Of a stretch of DNA of 50,309 bases, positions 1 through 7,020 are shown one piece after another. Positions within the stretch are counted from its first letter, which is position 1. Every line of letters begins with the position of its first letter. The DNA lies in the IMG/VR virus record IMGVR_UViG_3300025000_000148, positions 1 to 50,309 of that record; one strand, given 5' to 3'. This stretch comes from a virus. A program made the translations under genes and the position numbers. Under the pieces are notes generated by a model. The model ran no database searches. It saw only the letters and a list, made by a program, of their open reading frames with translations, and was not told the origin of the DNA.

Positions 1-130
1 TGCCCTCCGATCCCTGGTGGCATGAGTGGCACAGCTCGAAGGTCGGACCTCCCTGCTTGCGCCCGCCCATCCCCCCGCGCCATGCGTGAGCGCCTTCGAG
101 ACGGAAGGCCGGGGGGCCGGGTGGTTCACC
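1..130. repeat. Left copy of the 130-bp end repeat
   Basis: These bases recur at the right end of the window (offset 50179) with one mismatch: T at 122 against G at 50301. The repeat lies inside the HNH-like gene, and joining the ends across it restores an open frame. This is what a circular assembly, or a circularly permuted phage genome, produces. A physical 130-bp terminal repeat is possible but less likely because it would sit inside a gene. Confidence 0.93.
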
Positions 131-250
131 GCAAATCAGGCACCTTCCCCCGTTGCCGTATCTCACCGGATCGAGCGCGCGGATCTCCGGCCCTGACAGG
201 TATTTCTCTGTCGGCACCCACCACGGGACTCCTGATCCGGTGGGGATCAC
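1..250 (-). CDS. HNH-like zinc-binding protein, N-terminal part (split by the contig ends)
   Basis: The gene begins at a GTG that overlaps the stop of the upstream cysteine-rich gene (GTGA) and runs off the left edge. It continues from the equivalent point of the right-end repeat to a TAG at 50073. The joined product is about 118 residues. It has a CLICGE pair near residue 39, then a GAHAWRGG segment and an ELCHSCHQG segment. This C-x2-C ... H ... C-x2-CH order is that of small HNH/zinc-finger nucleases. Phage HNH proteins often assist packaging or act as homing nucleases, but this one sits at the end of the replication block and not beside the terminase. Its activity is inferred; it could be a structural zinc finger only. 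Confidence 0.6.
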   Translation of the reverse strand, partial: MIPTGSGVPWWVPTEKYLSGPEIRALDPVRYGNGGRCLICGEPPGPPAFRLEGAHAWRGGMGGRKQGGPTFELCHSCHQGSEG

Positions 251-498
251 GCCCCGGTCCTCTCGTAGCGCTTGCCCGCACGCCGGCATTCCTTGCAGTC
301 GCGCACGCTCGTGACATCCGCCCTCGGACATGAGAGCGGATCGTTCTCGTCGTGAGCATCGCACAGCCCGCAGTACGGGTAGCGCGCAGACCCCGGCGCC
401 GGGCTCGAGAAGTCCCCCCGCGCGTATCTTGTCGCCGGCGTGTCGGCGTAGCGCTCCTCTGCCGCTTCGATGAAGGCGGATGCTGACAGAGCACTCAC
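247..498 (-). CDS. Cysteine-rich small protein
   Basis: 83 residues, function unknown. The C-terminal half has YCGLCDAH, a CPR and DCKECRR, two C-x2-C knuckles that would form a zinc finger. The start ATG overlaps the stop of the upstream gene (ATGA), and its own stop overlaps the GTG of the HNH-like gene, so the three are probably translationally coupled. It may be a partner or regulator of the HNH-like protein, but only its position suggests that. Confidence 0.7.
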   Translation of the reverse strand: MSALSASAFIEAAEERYADTPATRYARGDFSSPAPGSARYPYCGLCDAHDENDPLSCPRADVTSVRDCKECRRAGKRYERTGA

Positions 499-881
499 TC
501 GTCACCCCAGGGGTCGATAGCAGATGCGAACTCAGCCTCGACCGCGCTGTCAATCGTGAGCGGGTGGGCGGGGACCCCCGCGTCTTCAAGCGCCCGGATG
601 TGCCGCGTGCGGATCCCGTCTTTGATCTCGGCGTCTCCGGAGGTGTCTCGCCAGTCCTTGGCGGTGGTCGTCGAGCCGTCCGGGTTCGTGTGCGTGCGCC
701 ACCTCGACTCGAAGCGGTAGCTCCCGTCAGGCAGCGGCTTGTCCTTGCTCCCGTGCATCTTCACGAGCTCGCTCATCCTCGTGCGGAAGTTCCCGAGACG
801 GACCCGGTAGAAGTCCGGACCCTCGACCCACCTACCCCCGTCGAGCAGACCGAGGCACCGCTGCTGGTCTTTCGAGTACAT
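495..881 (-). CDS. Hypothetical protein, winged-helix-like N-terminus
   Basis: 128 residues. A strong Shine-Dalgarno (GAAGGAGGACGCG) precedes the ATG. Residues 8-60 have the pattern GGRWV...F..R...R.SEL...G...FESRW. Small phage and plasmid winged-helix proteins show a similar pattern, with an alternating basic segment and a glycine turn before a strand. The rest is charged and lacks a recognisable motif. It could be a DNA-binding regulator; I have no firm family assignment. Confidence 0.65.
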   Translation of the reverse strand: MYSKDQQRCLGLLDGGRWVEGPDFYRVRLGNFRTRMSELVKMHGSKDKPLPDGSYRFESRWRTHTNPDGSTTTAKDWRDTSGDAEIKDGIRTRHIRALEDAGVPAHPLTIDSAVEAEFASAIDPWGDE

Positions 882-896
882 CGCGTCCTCCTTCGT

Positions 897-1070
897 CTAG
901 GTCAGTGACATCTGCGCAGTCTCACGCTTCATGCCCCACGCGCAGCCCTTGCTGTGGGGGCCTACCTCTCCGCCTCCCTTCTGGCACTGGGCTTTTCCCG
1001 TGGTAGGACCGGCCCAGCACTCGCCGCAGCGAGCGGGGCGGTTCTCCGGTCTTGTGCGTGTCCATCTCAT
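897..1070 (-). CDS. Small zinc-knuckle protein
   Basis: 57 residues. The ATG overlaps the stop of the RlpA-like gene (ATGA), so it is probably translated by re-initiation. Cysteines lie in CGECWAG, AQC and KGCAWG, consistent with one metal site. It is basic and rich in Gly and Arg. Function unknown. It is one of many short cysteine-pair proteins in this genome. Confidence 0.6.
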   Translation of the reverse strand: MRWTRTRPENRPARCGECWAGPTTGKAQCQKGGGEVGPHSKGCAWGMKRETAQMSLT

Positions 1071-1606
1071 GGCAGGATCTGATACCTCACCGTGCCCACA
1101 CCCGAGAACCCTAGCGCGGTTGCAGTGCCGGGCCCAAGGTCGAACGTGCGGCCACCTACGAACGGACCGCGGTCGTTGCACGTGGCGACACAGGTCCGGC
1201 CCTGGTACTCGAACTCGATACGTGTGCCGAAGTCCATTGATCGGTGAGCGAAGTTCATCATGCCCTGTACGAGCGTGGCGCCCGACGCTGTCGGGTTTCC
1301 ATAGAGCGAGGGGCCGTACCACGAGACGCGCGCAGAGTTCCAGCCGCCACTCGCCGCAGACGTGCTCGAAGTTGCGCGAAAGACCGGCTTGGGAATCTCG
1401 ACCATCGCCCTGGGTATGACTTCGAGTCCGGTTCTCGGCATGGGGTCTGTCGGTATCTTGACCGCGGGGACATCGAGCGGCCGGCCGTGCGCCAGCTCGG
1501 GAGCGAAGAACACCACCACCCAGACGGTGGCGAGGAAGGCGAAGGCCATGATGGCGATCGCGAGCAGTAGCACGGCGAGTCCGATCACCGGATTGCGACG
1601 TTTCAT
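1067..1606 (-). CDS. RlpA-like double-psi beta-barrel protein, membrane anchored
   Basis: 179 residues from an ATG preceded by AGGGAGGAG. Residues 8-34 form one strongly hydrophobic segment that should anchor the protein in the membrane with the rest outside. Residues 94-179 match the RlpA/expansin-type barrel: VSWYGPSLYGNPTASG at the start, and CNDRGPFVGGRTFDLG carrying the Asp-Arg-Gly-Pro signature. RlpA relatives bind or cleave naked glycan strands of peptidoglycan. There is no lipobox cysteine, unlike the E. coli lipoprotein. It lies in the early/replication block and not beside the lysis genes. It could aid wall remodelling during infection or late release; which one cannot be told from sequence. 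Confidence 0.85.
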   Translation of the reverse strand: MKRRNPVIGLAVLLLAIAIMAFAFLATVWVVVFFAPELAHGRPLDVPAVKIPTDPMPRTGLEVIPRAMVEIPKPVFRATSSTSAASGGWNSARVSWYGPSLYGNPTASGATLVQGMMNFAHRSMDFGTRIEFEYQGRTCVATCNDRGPFVGGRTFDLGPGTATALGFSGVGTVRYQILP

Positions 1607-1660
1607 CTTGCTCCTCCCTGTTGTCAGCGACGTTAATCTCTCTATCTGGATATTGGAATA

Positions 1661-1672
1661 AGGATAGCATCC
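1661..1672 (-). promoter_or_regulatory. Possible extended -10 promoter before the RlpA-like gene
   Basis: The 94 bases between the replication gene and the RlpA-like gene are locally AT-rich. On the coding strand they hold TGCTATCCT, which fits an extended -10, set within GGAT-GCT-ATCC, a short inverted repeat. No convincing -35 is visible. This would let the RlpA-like gene be expressed apart from the replication genes. Confidence 0.3.
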
Positions 1673-1700
1673 ATTGAGCAGAGCGTCTGCAGTGCGGTCG

Positions 1701-2084
1701 CTATGCGGACGCATCGTTTTCAGCCCTCCGTTTCGCATGCATCGCGAGGGCCGCTGAACGCGCTTGTTCCCTGCGTGACGCGCATTTCTGGGCTTCCTGG
1801 TAGAGGCGGTTGGAGAACAGCGAGCGCTCTCCTTTTTCATTCTCTTCAGTCAGTATAAGGATTGGAGAAGGCCCATCGGTTGTGAGAAAAACCCACGCTT
1901 TGCCGTATCTCTTGACGGCGATCGCGTGGGGCAGATGGCACCCGGCATCCCCGTATTCCCACATCGAAGCGAGGCAGTGGATGTACTTTCCTTGGTTGGC
2001 GAATGAGAGGTTCTGCACCTTGGGATCAGCGAGCCAGTCCTTGGCGTAGAAGGGGAAGGAGGGGGCGCGGTCCTGGGTGGGCAT
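1701..2084 (-). CDS. DUF1376/YdaU-like phage replication protein
   Basis: 127 residues. The N-terminus PSFPFYAKDWLADPKVQNLS, followed by a QGKYIHCLASMWEYGDAGCHLP segment, matches DUF1376 proteins. These occur in phage replication modules, often at the head of DnaD/replisome-organiser-type proteins. Only that domain plus a charged helical tail (REQARSAALAMHAKRRAE) is present, so it is short for the family. The ATG directly follows the stop of a small upstream frame (TGAATG). SSB and the recombination genes lie just upstream in the same unit, supporting a role in replication initiation or helicase recruitment. Confidence 0.75.
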   Translation of the reverse strand: MPTQDRAPSFPFYAKDWLADPKVQNLSFANQGKYIHCLASMWEYGDAGCHLPHAIAVKRYGKAWVFLTTDGPSPILILTEENEKGERSLFSNRLYQEAQKCASRREQARSAALAMHAKRRAENDASA

Positions 2085-2177
2085 TCACTCGCCCCCAGAC
2101 AGCACAACAGGGCCCACCGAATGAGGAGCGGCTTGGCGAGTCGCCCAGTCCGGTGAACCCTGTTCTGCCCTCTGCAT
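2085..2177 (-). CDS. Short leader-type protein, 30 residues
   Basis: A 30-residue frame beginning MQRAEQGSPDW, with a good Shine-Dalgarno (AGGAG, 8 bases before ATG). Its stop abuts the ATG of the DUF1376-like gene. The frame extends further upstream without a better start. No domain is visible. It may be a coupling leader for the downstream gene rather than a functional protein. Confidence 0.4.
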   Translation of the reverse strand: MQRAEQGSPDWATRQAAPHSVGPVVLSGGE

Positions 2178-2274
2178 GAGAAAAGCTCCTGTCTGGTTGT
2201 CGCGACTCGCCAACGTCATCTTCCTACAACACCCCAGCCCGTGCAACCCGGTGTGGCTGCACGGGCCACCGCAA

Positions 2275-2643
2275 TCAGAAGGGGATCTCCTCATCGTCCG
2301 AACTCTGCTGGGCGCTTGCCCCGCTCATGATCTCGATCTCGTCGACCACGACCTCGAGCTTGGACCGGCGGTCCCCCTGCGGGCTCTCCCACTCGCTCCA
2401 GCGCAGCTTGCCCTCGACCACGATCTTTGAGCCCTTGGACACCATGCCTGAGATGACCTCGCCGCGCCGGCCGAACAGCGTGACATCCACGTAGTTCGGA
2501 TGATCCTCCCAATCCCCAGCAGAGTTCTTGCGACGGTCGTTGACCGCCATCCTCATCCCCAGCACCGACAGCCCTCCTGCCGTCTGTCTGAGTTCCGGGT
2601 CCCTAGTCAGATTGCCGCTGATCACGACGCGGTTGATGCTCAC
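2275..2643 (-). CDS. ssb: Single-stranded DNA-binding protein from an internal start
   Basis: 122 residues beginning at a GTG preceded by AAAGGAG with a 5-base spacer, a near-ideal ribosome site. The product would read (M)SINRVVISGNLTRDPEL, the normal N-terminus of bacterial and phage SSBs. It keeps the OB-fold core, a short Ser/Gln linker and the EEIPF tip that binds partner enzymes. It is nested in the 3' part of the SWIM-SSB frame, so free SSB and SWIM-SSB could form mixed tetramers. Confidence 0.85.
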   Translation of the reverse strand: MSINRVVISGNLTRDPELRQTAGGLSVLGMRMAVNDRRKNSAGDWEDHPNYVDVTLFGRRGEVISGMVSKGSKIVVEGKLRWSEWESPQGDRRSKLEVVVDEIEIMSGASAQQSSDDEEIPF

Positions 2644-2877
2644 GGTGTCTCCTTTCGTTCGTGTGTGCGTGAGGTAGTTCTTGACCGCGCGGACGTGCGC
2701 ACAGCGCGACCGGTACGGGTGGTGCTGCCCGTGGGGGCACGTGCAGGTCGAGACGTGGCGGTCGATCGTCACCGTGTAGGTGTCGCCCCGTCCGACCACC
2801 GTGGCGCGGGTCACAGAGCCAGACTCGAGGATCCGCACGGACCCGTCTGCGAGCAGGGTGTCCGCGCGATCGGTCAC
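2275..2877 (-). CDS. SWIM zinc finger fused in frame to single-stranded DNA-binding protein
   Basis: 200 residues starting at a GTG that overlaps the stop of the metallo-beta-lactamase-fold gene (GTGA). Residues 31-68 are a SWIM finger: a strand (YTVTIDR), then C45-x-C47-x11-C59-x-H61. No stop separates this from an SSB of the usual form: VVISGNLTRDPELRQT, a VDVTLFG strand, SKIVVEGKLRWSEW, and the acidic tip DDEEIPF. SWIM fingers bind DNA or partner proteins; the SSB part would coat single strands made during recombination and replication. A GTG with its own Shine-Dalgarno lies at the junction, so both a fusion and a free SSB are expected. A lost stop codon (mutation or sequencing error) is the alternative. 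Confidence 0.85.
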   Translation of the reverse strand: MTDRADTLLADGSVRILESGSVTRATVVGRGDTYTVTIDRHVSTCTCPHGQHHPYRSRCAHVRAVKNYLTHTRTKGDTVSINRVVISGNLTRDPELRQTAGGLSVLGMRMAVNDRRKNSAGDWEDHPNYVDVTLFGRRGEVISGMVSKGSKIVVEGKLRWSEWESPQGDRRSKLEVVVDEIEIMSGASAQQSSDDEEIPF

Positions 2878-3701
2878 CAGGGGATCTCGGGGGCGTCTTC
2901 GTCCGGCGGCGTGAAAGCCGCTGTATCGTCGGCAACCACCACATCGGGCACTTGGTCGCTACAGACCGGGAGCGGGGGAGAGGGGCGCTCACGCGCGCTC
3001 GCGTGGGCAGTTTCCGCACTCGTGGTCGCAACGATCACCGGGACTCCGGTCATCTGCTGGATCTGGCGCCGGAACTCCCCCTCGTCCGAATGGCGGTCTG
3101 AAAGGTGCAAGAGCCAGACCTCCCGGAGGCGTGAGCGGTCATTGGCCGCGAGGAATCCCTTCACCGTCTCGAGGCTCATGTGCGTCTTGATCGTGCGGTT
3201 CTTCACCGAGCGGTCAAGGTCCGAGCCGCGGATCGCCTCCCAGGTGTGGTTCGCTTCTATCATCAAATGGGATATGCCCGGTATCTTCGGCCGGATGAAG
3301 CACGTGTCGCCCGAGTACATTAGCCGTTCCCCACCCGAGTCCAGCACGAACCCGAGCGGCTCTGCGGCGTCGTGCTCCGCAGCGAATGGCGTCACGAGCC
3401 ACGTCCCTATCCGGGTGGGCGCGTCGAGCACGTGGGCCCGGTGCCCGAACAGACTCAGTGCATCGAAGGTGCCGGTGCTCGCATAGATGTCCACGCCTGC
3501 CTTCATGATCTCAGGCGCCGAGCGGGCGTGGTCGAGATGTTCATGCGAGACCAGACACCCCTCGACATCCGTGAGCTTGAAGTCCAGGCCACGGCGGATC
3601 TCACGCAGGGGCAGGCCGCACTCGAGCAGCAGGGCCGTGTGCCCGTCGCTCACGCGGTAGCAGTTGCCGGTCGAGCCGGATCCGAGTGAGATGATCTCCA
3701 C
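2874..3701 (-). CDS. Metallo-beta-lactamase-fold hydrolase (YycJ-like)
   Basis: 275 residues from a GTG that overlaps the TAG of recT by one base (TAGTG). It starts ISLGSGSTGNCY, as YycJ/WalJ-type MBL proteins do, and has the metal site H53-x-H55-x-D57-H58 in SHEHLDHA. A later HD (AAEHDAAE), the GD of MYSGDTCF and a C-terminal LHLSDRHSD supply the other expected ligands. Residues after about 225 are Pro- and Asp-rich and look disordered. YycJ relatives are DNA-directed hydrolases, and MBL proteins occur next to RecT in Gram-positive phages. Here it may supply the 5'-to-3' resection that RecT needs; that role is inference. Confidence 0.85.
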   Translation of the reverse strand: MEIISLGSGSTGNCYRVSDGHTALLLECGLPLREIRRGLDFKLTDVEGCLVSHEHLDHARSAPEIMKAGVDIYASTGTFDALSLFGHRAHVLDAPTRIGTWLVTPFAAEHDAAEPLGFVLDSGGERLMYSGDTCFIRPKIPGISHLMIEANHTWEAIRGSDLDRSVKNRTIKTHMSLETVKGFLAANDRSRLREVWLLHLSDRHSDEGEFRRQIQQMTGVPVIVATTSAETAHASARERPSPPLPVCSDQVPDVVVADDTAAFTPPDEDAPEIPW

Positions 3702-4570
3702 TAGAATCCCGGCCCTTCGCCTTCGACGATCTCAGGGCTGTCGAGTACGGGCAGCTCGATAACCTCGCCCGCGTTCGCCTCCTCGAAGATAGCCTCCTCG
3801 ACCTGTGCCTCGACCACGTCTTGCTCGGATGCATCGAATGCCTGGATGAGCAGGTCCGCGTCGTCGGAAGCGTTCACGATCGGCTTGCAGGTGCGGTTGA
3901 TGAGTGTCTTCACGGCCATCTGTTCGGTGAACTTCGCGTGGGTGGAGTCGGGCTTGAGCGACCCGTCCTCATTGACGGGCTTCATCTTCGACTGCCGCCA
4001 GGCCTGCTTGATCTCGTCCATCGTCATGATGACGGTCGTCTCGCGGCCGTCCTTGTAGATCACCGAGCAGTACGCGGCCTTGATCTCGGCCTTGTCGACG
4101 TTCTCGAGCGCCTGAACGTGGTTGACCACGTGCTTCTTACCGCGCTCGATCGCGTACTCGAAGGTGTCGCCGGCGTACACGACCTGCGCGACGATGTCCT
4201 CGATCGACTCGTCGGCCCGCATCGCCACCGCCATCGTGCCGAAGTAGCTGCGCTGGAAGGTGAGCACGTTGCCGTAGGCGATGAAGTACCCCTGCTTCTT
4301 GGCCGGGTTGAGTCCCTGGATCACCATGTTCAGCAGGGCATTGGCGATGCTGGCGCGCGTGCAGACACTGAGCACGGGCTTCTTGTCCTTGTCGACCGCC
4401 TCCTGCAAGATGAGCCATGCGGATTTGAGACTATTCTGGGCGGAATAGGCCGGCGGGAAGTGCAACTCCCCTCTCGAGGCGAACTCCCGGACCTTGGCGG
4501 CGACGACGTCTACCGTCTCCTCCTTCGCGGTTGCGAGGCTGTCGTTCTTCGTCTGTTCGGTCATGGTCAC
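3701..4570 (-). CDS. recT: RecT-family single-strand annealing recombinase
   Basis: 289 residues. The central part (about 30-225) matches RecT: SAWLILQEAV, KPVLSVCTRASIANALLNMV, GLNPAKKQGYFIAYGN, LTFQRSYFGTMAVAMRA, then AAYCSVIYKDGRE and HAKFTEQMAVKTLINRTCK. RecT anneals complementary strands and promotes strand invasion without ATP. The C-terminal 60 residues are acidic and variable, as is usual. The first codon is a GTG overlapping the previous stop; an ATG two codons later is an equally good start. It lies between an SbcC-like ATPase and the MBL-fold protein, giving a compact recombination cassette. Confidence 0.95.
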   Translation of the reverse strand: MTMTEQTKNDSLATAKEETVDVVAAKVREFASRGELHFPPAYSAQNSLKSAWLILQEAVDKDKKPVLSVCTRASIANALLNMVIQGLNPAKKQGYFIAYGNVLTFQRSYFGTMAVAMRADESIEDIVAQVVYAGDTFEYAIERGKKHVVNHVQALENVDKAEIKAAYCSVIYKDGRETTVIMTMDEIKQAWRQSKMKPVNEDGSLKPDSTHAKFTEQMAVKTLINRTCKPIVNASDDADLLIQAFDASEQDVVEAQVEEAIFEEANAGEVIELPVLDSPEIVEGEGPGF

Positions 4571-6543
4571 GCCCTTTCTACTCTGAGCGACTCGTCGCCC
4601 GTGGACACGTACAGTGCGATCAGCTGTGAGCCGATCGGCGGCAGGGTGGTGATCGCCTCGGCGTTGTCGAGGAAGATCGGCGCGGTCTGGTTGTAATGGC
4701 GCGACAACGTCTCGATGATGTCAAGCCCCACCGCGATCTGGGCGGCGTTGTTGAGCCCCTTGGAGTACGGGACCCCGTTCACCAAAGTCTCGCAGCACTC
4801 CGTGATGCCGCCGTTGATCTGCTCTTCGAAGAGCCGGAAGCGAGCGAGCAGGAAGTGCGCGTTGATGCGGTCCTCGAGCAGTGCGACCTTCGTGCGCACG
4901 AACTCCTCGACCAGGAACAAGTCGGCCTCGAGGCTCTCGAACTCCGATGCCAGCCGCTTCTCATCCGCGGATAGCTCCGCGACTCGCGCCTTGCCCTTCG
5001 CGTATGCCTTCGCATCCTCGAGCTGGGACGCCAGGGCACTCCGGGCCGCGGTGATGCGGTCCTTCTCGGCCTGCAGTTCTGCGACGCGGGGCGCGGTCGA
5101 ATCATCAGCCTTGGCGATCTTCGCCTCGACCTGCGTGAGCTCCGCAGCCTTCGCGGCGCGCTGCGGGTCTGCCGTGGGCTCCACGATAGCGGGGGCCTCT
5201 TCGGCCTCGAGCATCGCGAGGTGGCCCTTGGCGCTGTCGATGTCCGCCACCACGCCGGCGATGGTCTCGCGCTTGGCTGCGATGCTCTTCTCGAGTTCCG
5301 CAGCCTCGGCCTTGAGCTTGCGGCCGTCCGAGTTGATGCGCTCGAGTTCCTCGGCCTTGAGGCGGTTGTGCTCCGCTTCCGCCTTCGCGATCGCGGCTTG
5401 GATCCGCTCCGGAGGGAGGGGCTGATCGCACGCCGGGCACACGGTGTCCAGCTCGGGCTTGGGGAAGGCCCTCGCGTCGGCGGTCTTCCACTCCTCGCGC
5501 AGATCGGCCATGCGGGTCTGCTTGCGCTCGAGGTCTTCTTGGGCATCGTCGAGTGACCGCTGCTCTCTGCCCAGCGCGCTTTGCATCTCATCGATCCCGT
5601 CACGCGCGGTGGAGAGCACGCCGCGGTGCTTGGACGCCTGGGCGTCCGCCTCGGCCTGTGCGATGTTGCGGGCGCGGGTGGCCTCGTTATCGATGGCGAG
5701 TATCTCAGCCTCGAGTTCAGCTTTGCGCTTGGCGAGGTCCGCGTGCCCCCCGGCTTCGACCTTGGCGATCTCGGAGGCGAGACGGTCGATCTCCGCGTCG
5801 TGCTCCGCGAGGTCACCGGCGATCACGTCTTCTTCGGCGTGGGGCTTGTCGGGTAGTCCCCGCTCGACCTCTGCGATGCGCACCGGTATCTTGCCGAGCT
5901 CGTCGTTGATCTCCTTGCGCCGCGCGGCCAAGACCTTCTTCTGGTCCTCGAGCTTGCGCCCGCCCAATACGTCCGGGAGCCTGGCGAGCTTCTTGTCGCT
6001 CGCGATGACATCCTCATCCGAGATGTCCCCAGCCACCTCGAGCACGATCCGGCGCCGGTCCTCCCAGTGCAGGGAGTTGAAGTGCGCAGGGTTGGTCAGC
6101 AGCCGGAAAGCCTCCTCGTCGGCGATCTCGGCTATTGCTGCTTTGTACTCCTTGAGCGGTACCGGCACACCGTCGACGAAGTAGTCCGTCGAGTGCCCGG
6201 TGAACGTCGAGTGCGCCTGGCCGCGCTTCTTGGTCCAGGTCTCGTGGTAGACCTTGCGCAGGTTGCGCATGACCGAGTAGTCATCTGCGGGGGACACGTC
6301 GATATCGGCCTCGACGATGTGCTCGAGGTTGTGGATCGCCTCGCCGGTCTTGTCCGTGGTCTTGATCGCGAAGTCCTTGCGCCCGGATGAGTCCTTGTCG
6401 AAGAACAGCCAGTGGATGGCATCCGATAGCGTGGTCTTGCCCGTGGCGTTGTCGCCGTAGACGTTCGCGTTCTTGCCCTCCGGCTCGAAGGTCAGCTCGC
6501 GCACGCCCTTGAAGTTCGTGAGCGTCAGTCTGTGAAGCCTCAT
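4567..6543 (-). CDS. SbcC/Rad50-like ATPase with zinc hook
   Basis: 658 residues from the ATG that follows AAGGAGG. The Walker A motif GDNATGKTT is at 30-38. Long coiled-coil arms run from about 205 to 365 and 380 to 545, joined by a CPAC zinc hook at 369-372. Walker B is PIFLDNAEA near 622-630. The usual ABC signature is replaced by a LNNAAQIAVGLDII segment. This is the half-length form common in phage recombination cassettes. No SbcD/Mre11-type nuclease is in the window, so the partner is more likely RecT or the MBL-fold protein. It probably organises or processes DNA ends for annealing. Confidence 0.9.
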   Translation of the reverse strand: MRLHRLTLTNFKGVRELTFEPEGKNANVYGDNATGKTTLSDAIHWLFFDKDSSGRKDFAIKTTDKTGEAIHNLEHIVEADIDVSPADDYSVMRNLRKVYHETWTKKRGQAHSTFTGHSTDYFVDGVPVPLKEYKAAIAEIADEEAFRLLTNPAHFNSLHWEDRRRIVLEVAGDISDEDVIASDKKLARLPDVLGGRKLEDQKKVLAARRKEINDELGKIPVRIAEVERGLPDKPHAEEDVIAGDLAEHDAEIDRLASEIAKVEAGGHADLAKRKAELEAEILAIDNEATRARNIAQAEADAQASKHRGVLSTARDGIDEMQSALGREQRSLDDAQEDLERKQTRMADLREEWKTADARAFPKPELDTVCPACDQPLPPERIQAAIAKAEAEHNRLKAEELERINSDGRKLKAEAAELEKSIAAKRETIAGVVADIDSAKGHLAMLEAEEAPAIVEPTADPQRAAKAAELTQVEAKIAKADDSTAPRVAELQAEKDRITAARSALASQLEDAKAYAKGKARVAELSADEKRLASEFESLEADLFLVEEFVRTKVALLEDRINAHFLLARFRLFEEQINGGITECCETLVNGVPYSKGLNNAAQIAVGLDIIETLSRHYNQTAPIFLDNAEAITTLPPIGSQLIALYVSTGDESLRVERA

Positions 6544-6559
6544 GCGTCCTCCTTCTTCC

Positions 6560-6892
6560 TTAGTCGACCCAGCGCTGCCCATGCTCTTCGCGCAGCTCCA
6601 GGTAGGTTGATACGTCGTATATCTTGCCGGCCGCCGTGATGCCGATCACCGCCGGGGCCCAGCGTTCTTTGAGTGCGGGGGACCCCTCGAGTCTGCGGTG
6701 TACGGTCCTGCGGTGAACCGGTTTGCCGGTCAGAGTGGTCTCGATCGCGGCCAGGTCGCTCACGGTCGCGATCCCGCGGGGGTGGAGTTCGCTCCAATCC
6801 AAGAATGTCACCTCCTCCTTCGTCGTGGTCGGTGCCCATGCTACCGCGTCCGGGCGACGCTGTCCACGTAGGATAGCGTGGCGCTCTGACAT
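6560..6892 (-). CDS. Hypothetical protein, possible DNA-binding
   Basis: 110 residues. The ATG overlaps the stop of the small membrane protein upstream (TGATG). The middle has a helix-rich stretch VSDLAAIETTLTGKPVHRRTVHRRLEG that reads like a helix-turn-helix; the end is GITAAGKIYDVSTYLELRE. It ends 16 bases before the SbcC-like gene and may regulate or assist that cassette. No family recognised. Confidence 0.65.
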   Translation of the reverse strand: MSERHAILRGQRRPDAVAWAPTTTKEEVTFLDWSELHPRGIATVSDLAAIETTLTGKPVHRRTVHRRLEGSPALKERWAPAVIGITAAGKIYDVSTYLELREEHGQRWVD

Positions 6893-7020
6893 CACAACCC
6901 GGCGAGCGCCTCCACAAGTCCCGCTGCGATCCCCGCGAAGATCAGAGCGGCGGTGAAGCAGAGGACGGTGTGGTCCGCGATCCAATCGCTCACGCGCTCC
7001 TCAAGCGTCCGGCTAGGCAT
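6892..7020 (-). CDS. Small single-span membrane protein
   Basis: 42 residues, MPSRTLEERVSDW followed by a hydrophobic helix VLCFTAALIFAGIAAGLVEALAGL. Its ATG overlaps the stop of the upstream gene, and its stop overlaps the next ATG by one base, so it is tightly embedded in the unit. A membrane micro-protein in the early block may act on the host envelope or on superinfecting phage; nothing in the sequence decides this. Confidence 0.6.
   Translation of the reverse strand: MPSRTLEERVSDWIADHTVLCFTAALIFAGIAAGLVEALAGL

Noticed and set aside
1067-1840. RlpA-like protein extended upstream to 257 residues
   Set aside because: The added part crosses the end of the DUF1376-like gene and an AT-rich spacer. 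The ATG at 1606 has a strong ribosome site and starts a typical basic-hydrophobic anchor.
3821-4696. Plus-strand frame of 291 codons opposite recT
   Set aside because: Antisense shadow. The minus strand encodes an unmistakable RecT with overlaps to both neighbours.
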